In this document: one piece after another, positions 49,377 to 58,064 of the stretch
Numbering within the stretch: the stretch's first letter is position 1
Layout: every line of letters starts with the position of its first letter
Assembly (NCBI RefSeq): GCF_016313185.1
Contig: NZ_CP066218.1
Coordinates: forward strand, 1-64,000
Direction of reading: 5' to 3'
From: Mycolicibacterium baixiangningiae
Lineage (GTDB): Bacteria; Actinomycetota; Actinomycetes; Mycobacteriales; Mycobacteriaceae
Length of the DNA stretch: 64,000 nt
The notes under the pieces: generated by a model
Told to the model about the DNA's origin: nothing
Database searches by the model: none
Seen by the model: only the letters and a program-made list of their open reading frames with translations
Made by a program: the position numbers and the translations under genes

Positions 49377-49473
49377 GGCTGTCAGCCTTTCGTACAGGCC
49401 GTCAGTTAGTCACCCAATCTGGAACCTAGATGGTAGGGCAGGTCAAGATGTCACCTATTCGTGCAGCAGACCC

Positions 49474-49977
49474 CCTCGCCTACCAGGTTGACCGGCTCAG
49501 GCTCCTTCGATGAGAATGCCCCAACTACCGGTGAGAACGGACATCGGGCTGTCGGCAAGCGAGGTCCCCCGCATCGGAGCCGACGTCATTACCGCCGTAA
49601 AGGCCGCCGGCGGTCGCCTGGCGGCCATCATTCTCACGCAACTGACGAGCAGCCGGTGCACCACCGGCAAGGCCGCCGCGAACAACACGCTTGAGATCGC
49701 CTGCCACGAAATTGCCCACAATATCGTAGGACGATGTCATTGTCAGCGATAGACGCTCAGGTGCATAATCTGTTCGGGTGGTGGTTAGTGAGACCGTGCT
49801 TTGCATTCGGGGGCGTATGACCAGTCAGGCGCGGTGCAAAATTCGGATCGCATACGGGAACCTTCCCCGGTCTCACCCCTCCGCCTAAAGATGCCCACGT
49901 ATCTCGGTGCGTTAGGAATTGACGAAAGGCTTCGGTCTGTCATCTAAGTAAGCCGTTGTTAGAGAGGAGATTTCGCC
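49474..49977. other. 504-bp stretch without a supported gene
   Basis: Short frames exist on both strands (for example 49510-49752 on plus) but none has a ribosome-binding site or a recognisable family. An inverted pair GTGAGACCG (about 49788) and CGGTCTCAC (about 49868) lies 70 bases apart. TTGACG at 49919-49924 is a possible -35 box for the gene at 49978. The rest may be debris from IS insertion. Confidence 0.4.
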
Positions 49978-50634
49978 ATGCGCGCGAAAACCTATGATGG
50001 CGCAGCCTTGGAAGAAGCGCTGCGCAGCGATCTATTCGCTAACGCGGGCGTGGAACTTGTCGGCATGCTCAAGCCCACAGACAAATCTGGCCACATCCAG
50101 TTCACCAAGTCCGGATGCGATGCCTGGGTGGAGCTTCCGACGTCGATGATCGACAACGCCGAGCACCTCGGCCAGGCTCGCTGCAAGGATCACTCGCATC
50201 CGATCTTCAAGATTTTGCTGAAGGAGGCGACGAGTCCGGAGGCGAAAGTCCTTGCTACGCTCTTGGCACAGCCCGCAACTACTCCAGACTTCTCGGACCA
50301 TATGTTGAGCGGAGCCGGTGAGTCAACGCAGCCGCCCACCTCTGCAATCCTGGCGCAGCGGGCGTTAAGACGGCCAACTGCTCAGATTCCAGCGGGTTTA
50401 ATGCGAGGCCCGTTACCTGGGGCGCACTCTGGAACTGATTGGCGTCGCCCGTTAGGAGAGCAATTCGGCGTTACCGTGCGTCCCAACGCTGCATACTGGC
50501 CGACCTCCGATGGCTGGCAGTGTGTGGGATGGGGAGACTGTATCAATATGATCAACGAAGTAGGTTATTGTACACATTTCGACTGTTACACCGGATGGCT
50601 TACAGGCGAAGTAACTTGCATTTGTAAGCAATGA
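49978..50634 (+). CDS. Unknown protein with a cysteine-rich C-terminal segment
   Basis: ATG 49978 has a strong ribosome-binding site (GAGAGGAGA). The 218-residue protein has an N-terminal domain (about 1-90) containing GMLKPTDKSGHIQFTKSGC and CKDHSHPIFKILLKEA, a Pro/Ala-rich linker, and a final 45 residues with six Cys (WQCVGWGDC, YCTHFDCY, EVTCICKQ). A conserved-looking leader-like domain, a linker and a compact Cys-rich tail would fit a peptide precursor, but no modification or export gene is adjacent. I do not recognise the family. Confidence 0.65.
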   Translation: MRAKTYDGAALEEALRSDLFANAGVELVGMLKPTDKSGHIQFTKSGCDAWVELPTSMIDNAEHLGQARCKDHSHPIFKILLKEATSPEAKVLATLLAQPATTPDFSDHMLSGAGESTQPPTSAILAQRALRRPTAQIPAGLMRGPLPGAHSGTDWRRPLGEQFGVTVRPNAAYWPTSDGWQCVGWGDCINMINEVGYCTHFDCYTGWLTGEVTCICKQ

Positions 50635-50834
50635 TAGACGCCTAATCGTCCGGGAAACGGACCGTCGACCGTCCCGGGGTTCATGCGGCCTCGGGCGTCT
50701 GTCGAGGCGGCCAGTCGGTCAGTTTATGCGATCGGAATCGCGGGCCTCGGCTTTGAAGCAGGCGTCACGACCGGAGCGCCGGCCCGCGAGAGACGCGCGC
50801 CGGCACTGACCGCGTGAACCATCACGACGAAAAA

Positions 50835-52764
50835 TTGACGTGTATGGGTTCAGGACATCTTTGACCGTTCGTCATCGGGACATTGTTGACGAGCAACCTG
50901 TGCCTGCCATGGTCTCGTGGTGTTCAAACCACAAGACTCTGAATCCGATTCCGATGTTGCGGCACGCGTCACGGTCGAGATCCGTCTGCGCGCTGTCACC
51001 GAAGTCAACGACGGCGCACCCGTCGGTGAGGTAGCCGAACGATACGGCGTCACGCGGCAGACGGCCACGGCCTGGCGTAAACGCTACGAGGGCGGCGGCC
51101 TGGACGCTTTGGCTGATCAGTCGCGTCGCCCGCATTCCAGCCCAGGCCGGATTTCTCCGGATGTCGAAGCGTTGATCTGCGAAATGCGCCGCCATCATCG
51201 GCGCTGGGGAGCCCGGCGCATCGCCTACGAGTTGAAGCTCGAAATCGGCGAAGAAGCGCCGTCGCGATCCACGACCCACCGCGTTCTGGTGCGCAATGGT
51301 CTGGTGAATAGCCAAGAACAACAACACAAAAGAGTCTACAAGTGGTGGGCACGCGAAGCGCCAATGCATCTGTGGCAACTCGACATCGTCGGCGGGGTGT
51401 TCCTGGTCAACGGCCGCGAACACAAGATTCTCACCGCCATCGACGACCATTCCCGGTTCGTCGTCGCCGCCACCGTATTGCCGGTACCGTCCGGTCCCGC
51501 GGTGTGTGATGCGTTCCTGGCCGCGATCGCCCGTTGGGGTGTGCCGTTTGAGGTGCTCACCGACAACGGCAAGCAGTTCACCGGCAAGTTCACCAGGCCA
51601 TTACCGGTCGAGGTCCTCTTCGAGAGGATCTGCCGAGAGAACGGCATCACCGCCCGATTGACTAGGCGGCGCTCACCAACGACCACCGGCAAGGTCGAGC
51701 GCTTCCACAAGACGTTGCGACGCGAACTTCTCGACGAGACAGGCGCATTCGAGTCGATCGAGGCCGCCCAGGCAGCCATCGACGAATGGGTGCACGCCTA
51801 CAACACCGTGCGACCCCACCAATCGCTGGACATGGCGACGCCAGCAAGCCTGTTCCGCAGCCGAGTCACCGATCCGGAACTACACCCCGCCGCGGACGTC
51901 AGCCGCCCCGACGAACCGGCCAATGCCATTCTGCGGATTCCACCGCCGATCGTCCGCAGTGGGCCGCTGCCGATCGAAATGGAGGCCCGCGTGCCGCCGT
52001 CGGGCGTTGTGGTGATCGCGGGTCTGCAGCAGCTCTGGGTCGGCAAGAACTACGCCGGGCTGACGGTGACGCTGTGGATTCACCTGACCAGCATCCATAT
52101 CCTGCTTGCCGACGAGGTGATCAAAACCGTCTCGTCCCGAGTGACCACCGCCGACCTCGAACGGCTGTCACTGCGCGGAGTTCGAACCGGACGACCCGAC
52201 CCCGCACAGCCTGCGCCACCCACTACCCGCTCCAACGGAAGACCGACGCCAATCGAGCTTGAGCGCACCGCTAACCGCGACGGCATCGTCGTTGTCCGCG
52301 GCCAGGAACTGGCGTTGGGCACCGGTGTCGCCGGAACTCGAGTGACACTGCGATTCGACGTCGGCCTCATCCACGCCTCAGCGGGCAACATGCTGCTCAA
52401 GACACTGCCAAACCCGTTTTCTATCAATGAGTTCCGAACAATCAAAGGCGCCCGTCCTGCGACGTCACCACTGCCGTCACCGCCACCGGCAGGACCCCAA
52501 AGCGTGCAGCGGCGGGTTCCCAAAGATGGCGTCGTGATGGTCGCTGGACAGCGATTCCGAGTGGGAAGAACACACGCCGGCACCATCGTTACGGTCGTGG
52601 TCGAAGATCATCACTTCCGCGTGCTCGACGGAATCAAGGAGCTTTCACTCCATGTGCGGACGTCGTCCAAACCCATCCGCAACTTCAACGCTCACCGTCC
52701 CCGGAAGCGGTAACCATGTCCCGGTAACGTTTCGTCACCTATGTCCTGAGACCACACACGTCAA
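50835..52764 (+). mobile_element. IS481-family insertion sequence
   Basis: Terminal inverted repeats of 24 bp flank the transposase gene: TTGACGTGTATGG... at 50835-50858 and its partner at 52741-52764, with 21 of 24 positions matching. They share the blocks TTGACGTGT and TCAGGACAT. The unit is 1.93 kb, longer than a typical IS481 member because of an extended transposase. No obvious target-site duplication is seen. Confidence 0.75.
50917..52713 (+). CDS. IS481-family transposase with three tandem C-terminal beta-rich modules
   Basis: The 598-residue protein has an N-terminal HTH (PVGEVAERYGVTRQTATAWRKRY), then an rve core with Asp in LWQLDIVGGVF, Asp in VLTDNGKQF and Glu in GKVERFHKTLRREL, and the typical end NTVRPHQSLDMATPASLF near 310. 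Usual IS481 transposases end soon after. Here about 250 more residues contain three related modules near 352-412, 444-505 and 528-588, each with the pattern DG(I/V)V.V.G..(W/L/F).VG...AG..VT followed by H or HF and a Leu-Lys segment. They look like small beta-barrels. Confidence 0.9.
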   Translation: MVFKPQDSESDSDVAARVTVEIRLRAVTEVNDGAPVGEVAERYGVTRQTATAWRKRYEGGGLDALADQSRRPHSSPGRISPDVEALICEMRRHHRRWGARRIAYELKLEIGEEAPSRSTTHRVLVRNGLVNSQEQQHKRVYKWWAREAPMHLWQLDIVGGVFLVNGREHKILTAIDDHSRFVVAATVLPVPSGPAVCDAFLAAIARWGVPFEVLTDNGKQFTGKFTRPLPVEVLFERICRENGITARLTRRRSPTTTGKVERFHKTLRRELLDETGAFESIEAAQAAIDEWVHAYNTVRPHQSLDMATPASLFRSRVTDPELHPAADVSRPDEPANAILRIPPPIVRSGPLPIEMEARVPPSGVVVIAGLQQLWVGKNYAGLTVTLWIHLTSIHILLADEVIKTVSSRVTTADLERLSLRGVRTGRPDPAQPAPPTTRSNGRPTPIELERTANRDGIVVVRGQELALGTGVAGTRVTLRFDVGLIHASAGNMLLKTLPNPFSINEFRTIKGARPATSPLPSPPPAGPQSVQRRVPKDGVVMVAGQRFRVGRTHAGTIVTVVVEDHHFRVLDGIKELSLHVRTSSKPIRNFNAHRPRKR

Positions 52765-52794
52765 GATGAGGTGACTCACGTGTCCCTGACGCCT

Positions 52795-52875
52795 CCGTCA
52801 GGTCGTAGGTGGTTCTCCCACCAGTTCGAGCACCTTGCGGCGGAACTCTTCGGGATAACGCTTGGGCACGGACAC
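52795..52875 (-). pseudogene. Fragment of another IS3-type orfA
   Basis: Reading leftward from GTG 52875 gives MSVPKRYPEEFRRKVLELV, the conserved start of IS3 orfA transposases, and then the frame stops after a few more residues without any helix-turn-helix. The fragment abuts the right end of the IS481 element and seems to be what remains of an older insertion. No orfB is present. Confidence 0.6.
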
Positions 52876-52984
52876 GGCTCCTTCGTGGATGTCGTGACCG
52901 GAAGTCAAGCAATCCGACTCCAAGCAACCTAGGGCACATCAGAGCCTCCGGCGGAACCAGGGCGATTCAGTCGGGCGGATGATT

Positions 52985-54730
52985 TCAGGTCTTCCCTTTG
53001 ACTTGAGTTAGTTCGGTTGCGCCGCAGCTGCAACGCAAAACTCCTTGCCCGGCAAACTGAATCCATCCCGTACAGACGCTGCACCATGTATGGCCGAATA
53101 GGTCGAGGACGGCGGCCGCGAACCGATTGGCCTCGCTCAGCGTTACGGTCTGGGCCCATTCGTTGTGATGCGCGCCCACTAGGTTCCGGAGATGACGAAG
53201 GCCCTCAGTTTGCTGAATGGATGGCGCGACTGACGAGTTCCGGAGCGCTGATTTGACACCGGGCCACAGGTCCTCAAGCGTGTAGCGGTCGTCGCGGCGC
53301 CGTTGGACACGGACGGGAATCGTCCAGCTCAGTACGTCGCAGATTTGTTCAAGGAGTCGTCCGGCTAGTGCGCATATGGCGGCGGGGTCCCGTGTGCTCG
53401 CCACCGTCCGTAGCGCTGCACTGGGATCACGTAGGGGCTGACCCACGTGTGAACCGGCGTCGAAGGTCCAGCCGTGTAGTTCGATGGCGGCAAGCGGCAT
53501 CCCGGCGTCTTGAAAGAGCTTTTGTAGCTGTTCACGCCACAGTCGATCATGGACGGTGACGATGAGTTGCCATTGCTTGAATTCTCGCAGAATGAACTGC
53601 ATCAACGCGACGCGTATATGGGCGTCCACACTTTGCAGCACGTCGTCGAGGACCAGGACCCGTACTTGCCCAAGCGTTGTTGTCACCCGTGCCGTCGCGA
53701 GGAAGAACAGCATTGCCAGGAGATCCTGGTAGCCCTCACTGAGTATCCGCTCACCGAATGATGTTCCATTTGCAGCATCAATGCGGATATCGAGAGCTGA
53801 CACGCTCGATATTCCTAGGTCGATGCGGATTTTCTCAATGTGAGAGGACGCCGTGATCTCGCGAAATGCGTCCGTGAGCCAGTCATCGACGTCGACCAGC
53901 GTCTCCTTGAGTTCGGCGATACGTCGCGGCGCACTGGCTTCGGCCAGGCGTTGCGCCCTGCCGCGTACCTTCCGCACTTCGCTGGCCTGCTTCTGATACT
54001 CCTCGATTCGGGTCACTGCCGACTCAAGTTGACGCGGTATGCGGATTTTGTGCCGCTGATTTCGGGCCACGCCTTTGTAGAGGTCGTCGACCATCGCAGC
54101 GACCTGTTCCAAATCGTATGGGTGGGGGCGGCCAAGGTGCTCGGCGATTGGTACCGCGGCCTCGCGGATCTGTCGCTTCAACTCGAGAAGTTCTTGGTCT
54201 AGGTAGGCAACGTCAGCGGTGGGTGCATTGCTTGGTGTTGCGATGTTCCCGGATGCACCGAGGGCGTAGTCAAGAAAGACACGGCCCCGCGCTGACGGTG
54301 GGTTGGTGATGAATGACAGCACGTCGGCGCGTGTGAGCACCAGGGGGGACCGCGTGAACTCAGAGAGCGGTTCTGAGCCCTCGAACCGAAATGACTGATC
54401 CTCTGCATCCCAAGTTGCTTGACGCCGAAGTTCGGTTCCGTCGGACAACGTGACGACAGCCCACCCGTCGCAAGAACTTTCGTTCGATGCATTGAGGACG
54501 CTGGCGCGCGGCCCGCGCTTTCGCGGAGCAGAGCGGTTGATCCGGTCTTGCGTGCTCCATTCAATTGCCTTCGCGATGGAAGACTTTCCCGAACCGTTCT
54601 CACCGAAGATGATCGCCGATGCCGGGCGATCCGATCGGACGGGAACGAAAGACACATCCAGCTGGTCCGGGACTCCGAAGAGCCGAGACACACTGACACC
54701 GGCAATCCGCAGCTCGTCCGATCCGGCCAC
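52985..54730 (-). CDS. SMC/RecF-like ATPase with HEPN-like motif and C-terminal zinc ribbon
   Basis: The 581-residue protein (GTG start) opens with a RecF-type ABC domain: IIFGENGSGKSSIAKAIEWS (Walker A near 43-50), a short coiled coil at about 190-270, signature LSEGYQDLLAMLFF near 329 and Walker B VRVLVLDDVLQSVD near 356. After the ATPase comes a helical domain with EGLRHLRNLVGAHHNEWAQ near 510-525, which contains an R-x5-H pattern as in HEPN ribonucleases, and a final zinc ribbon CSVC...CSCG. It is an AAA_23-type ATPase of the kind found in defence islands. The target is unknown. It stands alone on the minus strand. Confidence 0.8.
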   Translation of the reverse strand: MAGSDELRIAGVSVSRLFGVPDQLDVSFVPVRSDRPASAIIFGENGSGKSSIAKAIEWSTQDRINRSAPRKRGPRASVLNASNESSCDGWAVVTLSDGTELRRQATWDAEDQSFRFEGSEPLSEFTRSPLVLTRADVLSFITNPPSARGRVFLDYALGASGNIATPSNAPTADVAYLDQELLELKRQIREAAVPIAEHLGRPHPYDLEQVAAMVDDLYKGVARNQRHKIRIPRQLESAVTRIEEYQKQASEVRKVRGRAQRLAEASAPRRIAELKETLVDVDDWLTDAFREITASSHIEKIRIDLGISSVSALDIRIDAANGTSFGERILSEGYQDLLAMLFFLATARVTTTLGQVRVLVLDDVLQSVDAHIRVALMQFILREFKQWQLIVTVHDRLWREQLQKLFQDAGMPLAAIELHGWTFDAGSHVGQPLRDPSAALRTVASTRDPAAICALAGRLLEQICDVLSWTIPVRVQRRRDDRYTLEDLWPGVKSALRNSSVAPSIQQTEGLRHLRNLVGAHHNEWAQTVTLSEANRFAAAVLDLFGHTWCSVCTGWIQFAGQGVLRCSCGATELTQVKGKT

Positions 54731-54852
54731 GGGTGAACGGTACCCTCCACGGGAGACACACCGACTAGCGGGCGGCGCGATGAGGGGCTATGGCACCAAG
54801 CCCGGCCCGCGACTGCAAGCTGTTTGCCTACCAGCTGACATCACGCTGATGG

Positions 54853-55434
54853 CTAGCTGGACTCGTGGAGTAAGCCTGTAATCTCTTCAACTGAGACCGG
54901 TGTGAGCCCCCAGGCGTCTAAGCCGACGTGGATGCTCTGCTGTTCGCGACGAGTAGAGCTGTGAGTGTGTCCATGGAGCAGCCAGGAACCGATATCCGGT
55001 AGCCGCCATTGGTCGTAGCGGCCGCCAGCGCCCTCGTTTCCGGCTGTACCCGCGTATGGGAAGTGGGATAGCAGAACCTCATAGCCTGCGATCTTGCGGC
55101 GCGCTGATTGGGCGACTGAAGCGAACACATCCAAGTAGGCGGGCAGTGCCTTATGGGCATCGCGGTGCATGGGGTGTACGCCGTCGTGGTTGCCGGCGAT
55201 GAGGTGCTTGGAGCCGGGTCGCTCGGCGAGCCACTCCAGGGCGCGACGTTGACTGCCGCGCCCGCCGCCGGAGATATCGCCGAGAACCCAGACGCCGTCG
55301 AGGGGGCGGATTCGGGCATCCCACCGAAGGGCGAGTTCGTCGTCGTGAGCTTCGGTGGTGTCGAAGCCACGTACTCCGGAGACGAGGGTATGCCCGAGGT
55401 GTAGGTCAGACGTGAACCAGGTTTCAGAGCGCAT
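54853..55434 (-). CDS. Calcineurin-like metallophosphoesterase
   Basis: The 193-residue protein starts MRSETWFTSDLHLGH; ATG 55437 or 55455 would add a few residues. It has the full set of metal ligands in order: SDLHLGH, VWVLGDIS, LIAGNHDGVH, LLSHFPYAG and LLHGHTHSS. Proteins of this size and pattern are common in phages and mobile islands and hydrolyse phosphodiesters, but the substrate is not predictable. It is 123 bases from the ATPase gene on the same strand. Confidence 0.9.
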   Translation of the reverse strand: MRSETWFTSDLHLGHTLVSGVRGFDTTEAHDDELALRWDARIRPLDGVWVLGDISGGGRGSQRRALEWLAERPGSKHLIAGNHDGVHPMHRDAHKALPAYLDVFASVAQSARRKIAGYEVLLSHFPYAGTAGNEGAGGRYDQWRLPDIGSWLLHGHTHSSTRREQQSIHVGLDAWGLTPVSVEEITGLLHESS

Positions 55435-55627
55435 CATCGCTGTCTCTGCCAGCATCGGTCGGGCCTCGCCACATCTTGGGTAACGATCTCGGCGACCGGT
55501 GGTGGCGTGCTCGCCGGATGCTCACGTCTGCCACTCTCGCACCCAACACCGATGGTCGGCCAGTCCCCGGCGGCCCGCGCCGTTCGGAGTCCGCAACGCC
55601 GGTGGTGGGAATGGTTGCCTCGCCGAG

Positions 55628-56467
55628 TCAGCGGTCTTCACAGTCGCGCTTGTGCGCCGAGAGTAGGTAGGTGACGGCCTCGACAACATCCGGGCCGATC
55701 TCGTTCAAGGCGTCGCCGACGACTAACCACTGCTCTGCGCCGTCTTGATCGACGTACCGAAAGACCTGTTCAAACGCAAAAATTGGCTTCAGCGTCACTT
55801 CGGTCGTCCCTGGCTGGGCGGGTCTGGCGAACTCGACCCGGGCCAGTACCGATCCCTTGGCGACGACTCCCTGGTTGACGGTGGAGACCACGCCGCCGGG
55901 TGGCTCCGGATCAACGGTTACACCGCCCAGGTCGACCTGGGTGTTGGCCACAATGTTGAGCAGCTGGTGCTTGTCGGTGTTCGACAGGAACTGCAGGATG
56001 TGCAGCGGATGCAGCGTGCCGGTGCCCACGGCGTTGAACGGCTGGCTGCTTTTGAACACCTCGAACACCTCCGGCCCGTACCAGTCGCGGCGGGCCTTCG
56101 CCCACTTGGCGTAGCTCTGCTCGGTCGAGCGCAGCCCGAACGCCACCTCAGTCGGTCGCTTCTCCTGAATGTGTGCCGGGGTGATCGCCCACACGGCGTG
56201 ATCTAGGGCGGCGCGCAGGTTGTGAATGAAATCCCCCAGGAGCAGCGCTGCCTCGGTGTAGTCGAGATCTGAGTCCAGCACCCACTCCGCCCAGGTCGTG
56301 CGCGAGCTGTACTCACTGCTGTTGTCGCGCCGGAGGTACTGCCGCTCGACCGCCTGCTGCTCGGCCAGCACATCGCGCAGTCGGTCGCGGATCGCGAAGC
56401 CATGCGTGAGCTTGTGGAACGCCGACTGTCCCAGCAATTCTGTGTCGACGCCGTTCTCTTCGGTCAT
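55628..56467 (-). CDS. Unknown helical protein with a HEPN-like R-x4-H motif
   Basis: The 279-residue protein overlaps the upstream HicB-like gene by four bases (ATGA). It contains LLLGDFIHNLRAALDHAVWAI near 85, where Arg-x4-His matches the HEPN RNase pattern, and SNTDKHQLLNIV near 165. The remainder is beta-rich. Similar IHNLRxALDH/DKH proteins are frequent in actinobacteria as hypothetical genes. An RNase toxin role is only inferred, from the motif and the neighbouring antitoxin-like gene. Confidence 0.7.
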   Translation of the reverse strand: MTEENGVDTELLGQSAFHKLTHGFAIRDRLRDVLAEQQAVERQYLRRDNSSEYSSRTTWAEWVLDSDLDYTEAALLLGDFIHNLRAALDHAVWAITPAHIQEKRPTEVAFGLRSTEQSYAKWAKARRDWYGPEVFEVFKSSQPFNAVGTGTLHPLHILQFLSNTDKHQLLNIVANTQVDLGGVTVDPEPPGGVVSTVNQGVVAKGSVLARVEFARPAQPGTTEVTLKPIFAFEQVFRYVDQDGAEQWLVVGDALNEIGPDVVEAVTYLLSAHKRDCEDR

Positions 56468-57096
56468 CGGGGTCCCCGACCGCCGGTGTCGGGGTCATCG
56501 GCCGCGATCTGCTCGACGACCTTGATGATGCCGCGCAGCGCTTCGTCCTCGGTGGGTGCCAACCAGGACAGCGAGGGGAACTCGGCGACCAGGCCCACGA
56601 ACTCGTTGTCCGCCGGCGACCACTCGACCCGGTAGGCATAGTCCGAGCTGGCGGCGGCCTCGGCGGTCTGTGTGTGCCGCAGATGGTTGCGGATGGTGGT
56701 GACGATGAACGCCGCCCGCTCTCGGGGGCTCTGCCCATATCCGGGGGCGGTGATTGTGCCGGTGGCGATGCGCTCTCCCCTGGTGATGCCGGGCTGCTGC
56801 TCGTGCAGGTCCAGTTCGATGTCCCAGTCCCCGCCCCGTTCGCGGAAGTAGAAGCTGTGCCCGTCGACCTGGCCCTCCCACTGCTCGGGCACCTGACCGC
56901 CGTGGCGGCCCACGACGACGCCCGACTGATCGGCCAGCCACGCTTGCAGGTCAGCCTCGGCAGCGTGTTGATCGGCCTGCAGCTGCCGACCTTCCGGTGA
57001 GCGCCGGAACTCGTCCATGTGGTCGAGAAACCCCTGGAAGGTCTCTGCTGATCGCCACCGCCGGTGCCCGGGCGCGTTATCCATGTCGTCGGGCAT
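56464..57096 (-). CDS. HicB-like protein
   Basis: The 210-residue protein has a charged helical N-terminus, a beta-rich middle (QWEGQVDGHSFYFRERGGDWDIELDL) and a C-terminal segment YAYRVEWSPADNEFVGLVAEFPSLSWLAPTEDEAL that has the HicB antitoxin pattern (partial RNase H fold, E-F-P near the middle, then T-x-x-E-A-L helix). It is seven bases downstream of the TacT gene and coupled to the next gene, so it could be the antitoxin of an atypical pair. Confidence 0.7.
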   Translation of the reverse strand: MPDDMDNAPGHRRWRSAETFQGFLDHMDEFRRSPEGRQLQADQHAAEADLQAWLADQSGVVVGRHGGQVPEQWEGQVDGHSFYFRERGGDWDIELDLHEQQPGITRGERIATGTITAPGYGQSPRERAAFIVTTIRNHLRHTQTAEAAASSDYAYRVEWSPADNEFVGLVAEFPSLSWLAPTEDEALRGIIKVVEQIAADDPDTGGRGPR

Positions 57097-57103
57097 CAGC
57101 CAA

Positions 57104-57613
57104 TCACTTCTGCGGCCGGTCGAGCAGGGCGCGGGCGTCTTTAATCAACAGCAGCAGGTGCAACGGGTCGGTCGGTGAGGGCTCGAAATCGAAGTGCGCG
57201 TAGAACTCCCGCGCCCGCTCATGCAGCGCGTGCACCAGCAGTGCCCGCACACCGATGATCTCCGCGGCTGCCACCGCGCGGATGATCGCGTCCCGCAAGA
57301 GCGCAGCGCCGAGACCCTGGCCTTGTTCCTTGCGGTCGATCGCCAGCCGCGACAACAGGATCACCGGCACCGGGTCGGGCATGTTGCGTCGCACCCGCCC
57401 GGGTGTTCCGGCGCGCTCCACCGCCGCCGAGGCCAGCGCATAGAACCCGACGACGCGGCCATCCCGGCACGTCACAAAGCACCGGGAGGCACCTTCGACG
57501 TGGTTGGCCAGAGCGCGACCTCGCAGGTACTCATCCAGGCTGGGTTCGCCGCTGTCGAAGTCGGCGACCACATCGTGCTCGCTGATCGGCCGGGGCGCGC
57601 CATACCCGCTCAC
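57104..57613 (-). CDS. TacT-like GNAT acetyltransferase toxin
   Basis: The 169-residue protein starts at GTG 57613, overlapping the antitoxin stop (GTGA). The GNAT fold is clear: VVGFYALASAAV, then LLSRLAIDRKEQGQGLGAALLRDAI with the acetyl-CoA loop (Q-x-x-G-x-G/A), and ALHERAREFYAHFDFEPSP with the catalytic Tyr. TacT toxins acetylate the amino group of charged tRNAs and block translation. The RHH antitoxin gene directly upstream makes this a standard TacAT pair. Confidence 0.9.
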   Translation of the reverse strand: MSGYGAPRPISEHDVVADFDSGEPSLDEYLRGRALANHVEGASRCFVTCRDGRVVGFYALASAAVERAGTPGRVRRNMPDPVPVILLSRLAIDRKEQGQGLGAALLRDAIIRAVAAAEIIGVRALLVHALHERAREFYAHFDFEPSPTDPLHLLLLIKDARALLDRPQK

Positions 57614-57879
57614 TCGTCGAAGATCGAGGGCTCCGCGAACAACTTCTCCAGCCGCGGCTTCTGCGACACCGGCCGGTCCAGCACCGACACGAACTCCGAC
57701 CAGGCCGACGCATCAAGCATGAACAGCCGCCGATCGGCGAGCACCTCGCGGGCACGCGCCAGCGTCGCAGTCACCGTGAAGTTGGTCAGATCCATCCCCT
57801 CTACCTCGGCGGCCCGACGAATCAGCGCGTCCTGCTCAGCAGTCAGGCGCACCGCGAACCGCTCCGTCTTTATAGCCAT
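57610..57879 (-). CDS. TacA-like DUF1778 ribbon-helix-helix antitoxin
   Basis: From ATG 57879 (MAIKTERFAVRLTAEQDALI) the protein has 89 residues; ATG 57888 would add three. The RHH DNA-binding segment (RFAVRLTAEQDALIRRAAEVEGMDLTNFTV) is followed by a toxin-binding tail (SEFVSVLDRPVSQKPRLEKLF), the DUF1778 pattern. It should neutralise the adjacent acetyltransferase and repress the operon through the palindrome over its start. Confidence 0.9.
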   Translation of the reverse strand: MAIKTERFAVRLTAEQDALIRRAAEVEGMDLTNFTVTATLARAREVLADRRLFMLDASAWSEFVSVLDRPVSQKPRLEKLFAEPSIFDE

Positions 57880-57887
57880 GCCATTCA

Positions 57888-57910
57888 TTGTGTGCCTACC
57901 AGGCACACAA
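57888..57910. promoter_or_regulatory. Operator palindrome of the TacA-TacT operon
   Basis: TTGTGTGCC and GGCACACAA form perfect 9-bp arms around TACCA, immediately upstream of the antitoxin start. RHH antitoxins bind such sites with their toxin for conditional cooperativity, so this is the likely autoregulatory operator. Confidence 0.75.
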
Positions 57911-58064
57911 TGCAACGGGGTATTGGTCACGACTCTGACCAGCCTCGATGCACTTCGTACTCGTAAAACACGCTCTGACTCACGGGAAGGGTTACCGGGG
58001 CCAGTCGGGTCGCGTGGGGACGGCCACGGTCGTCTCGTCGCTTTCAACCCGGTGAGGGGGAGGC

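Larger units (their letters stand above)
48155..49473 (-). mobile_element. IS3-family insertion sequence
   Basis: Inverted repeats of 42 bp (38 identical) bound the unit: 48155-48196 and 49432-49473. A narrower reading uses the inner 25 bp (AGGTGACA... termini, 48172-48196 and 49432-49456, 23 identical). Between them are overlapping orfA and orfB on the minus strand, the IS3 layout. No clear 3-4 bp target duplication is seen at either choice of ends. Confidence 0.8.

Noticed and set aside
49461..49752. Plus-strand short frames after the IS3 element
   Set aside because: The first starts in the IS inverted repeat, none has a ribosome-binding site, and composition is irregular; probably non-coding debris.
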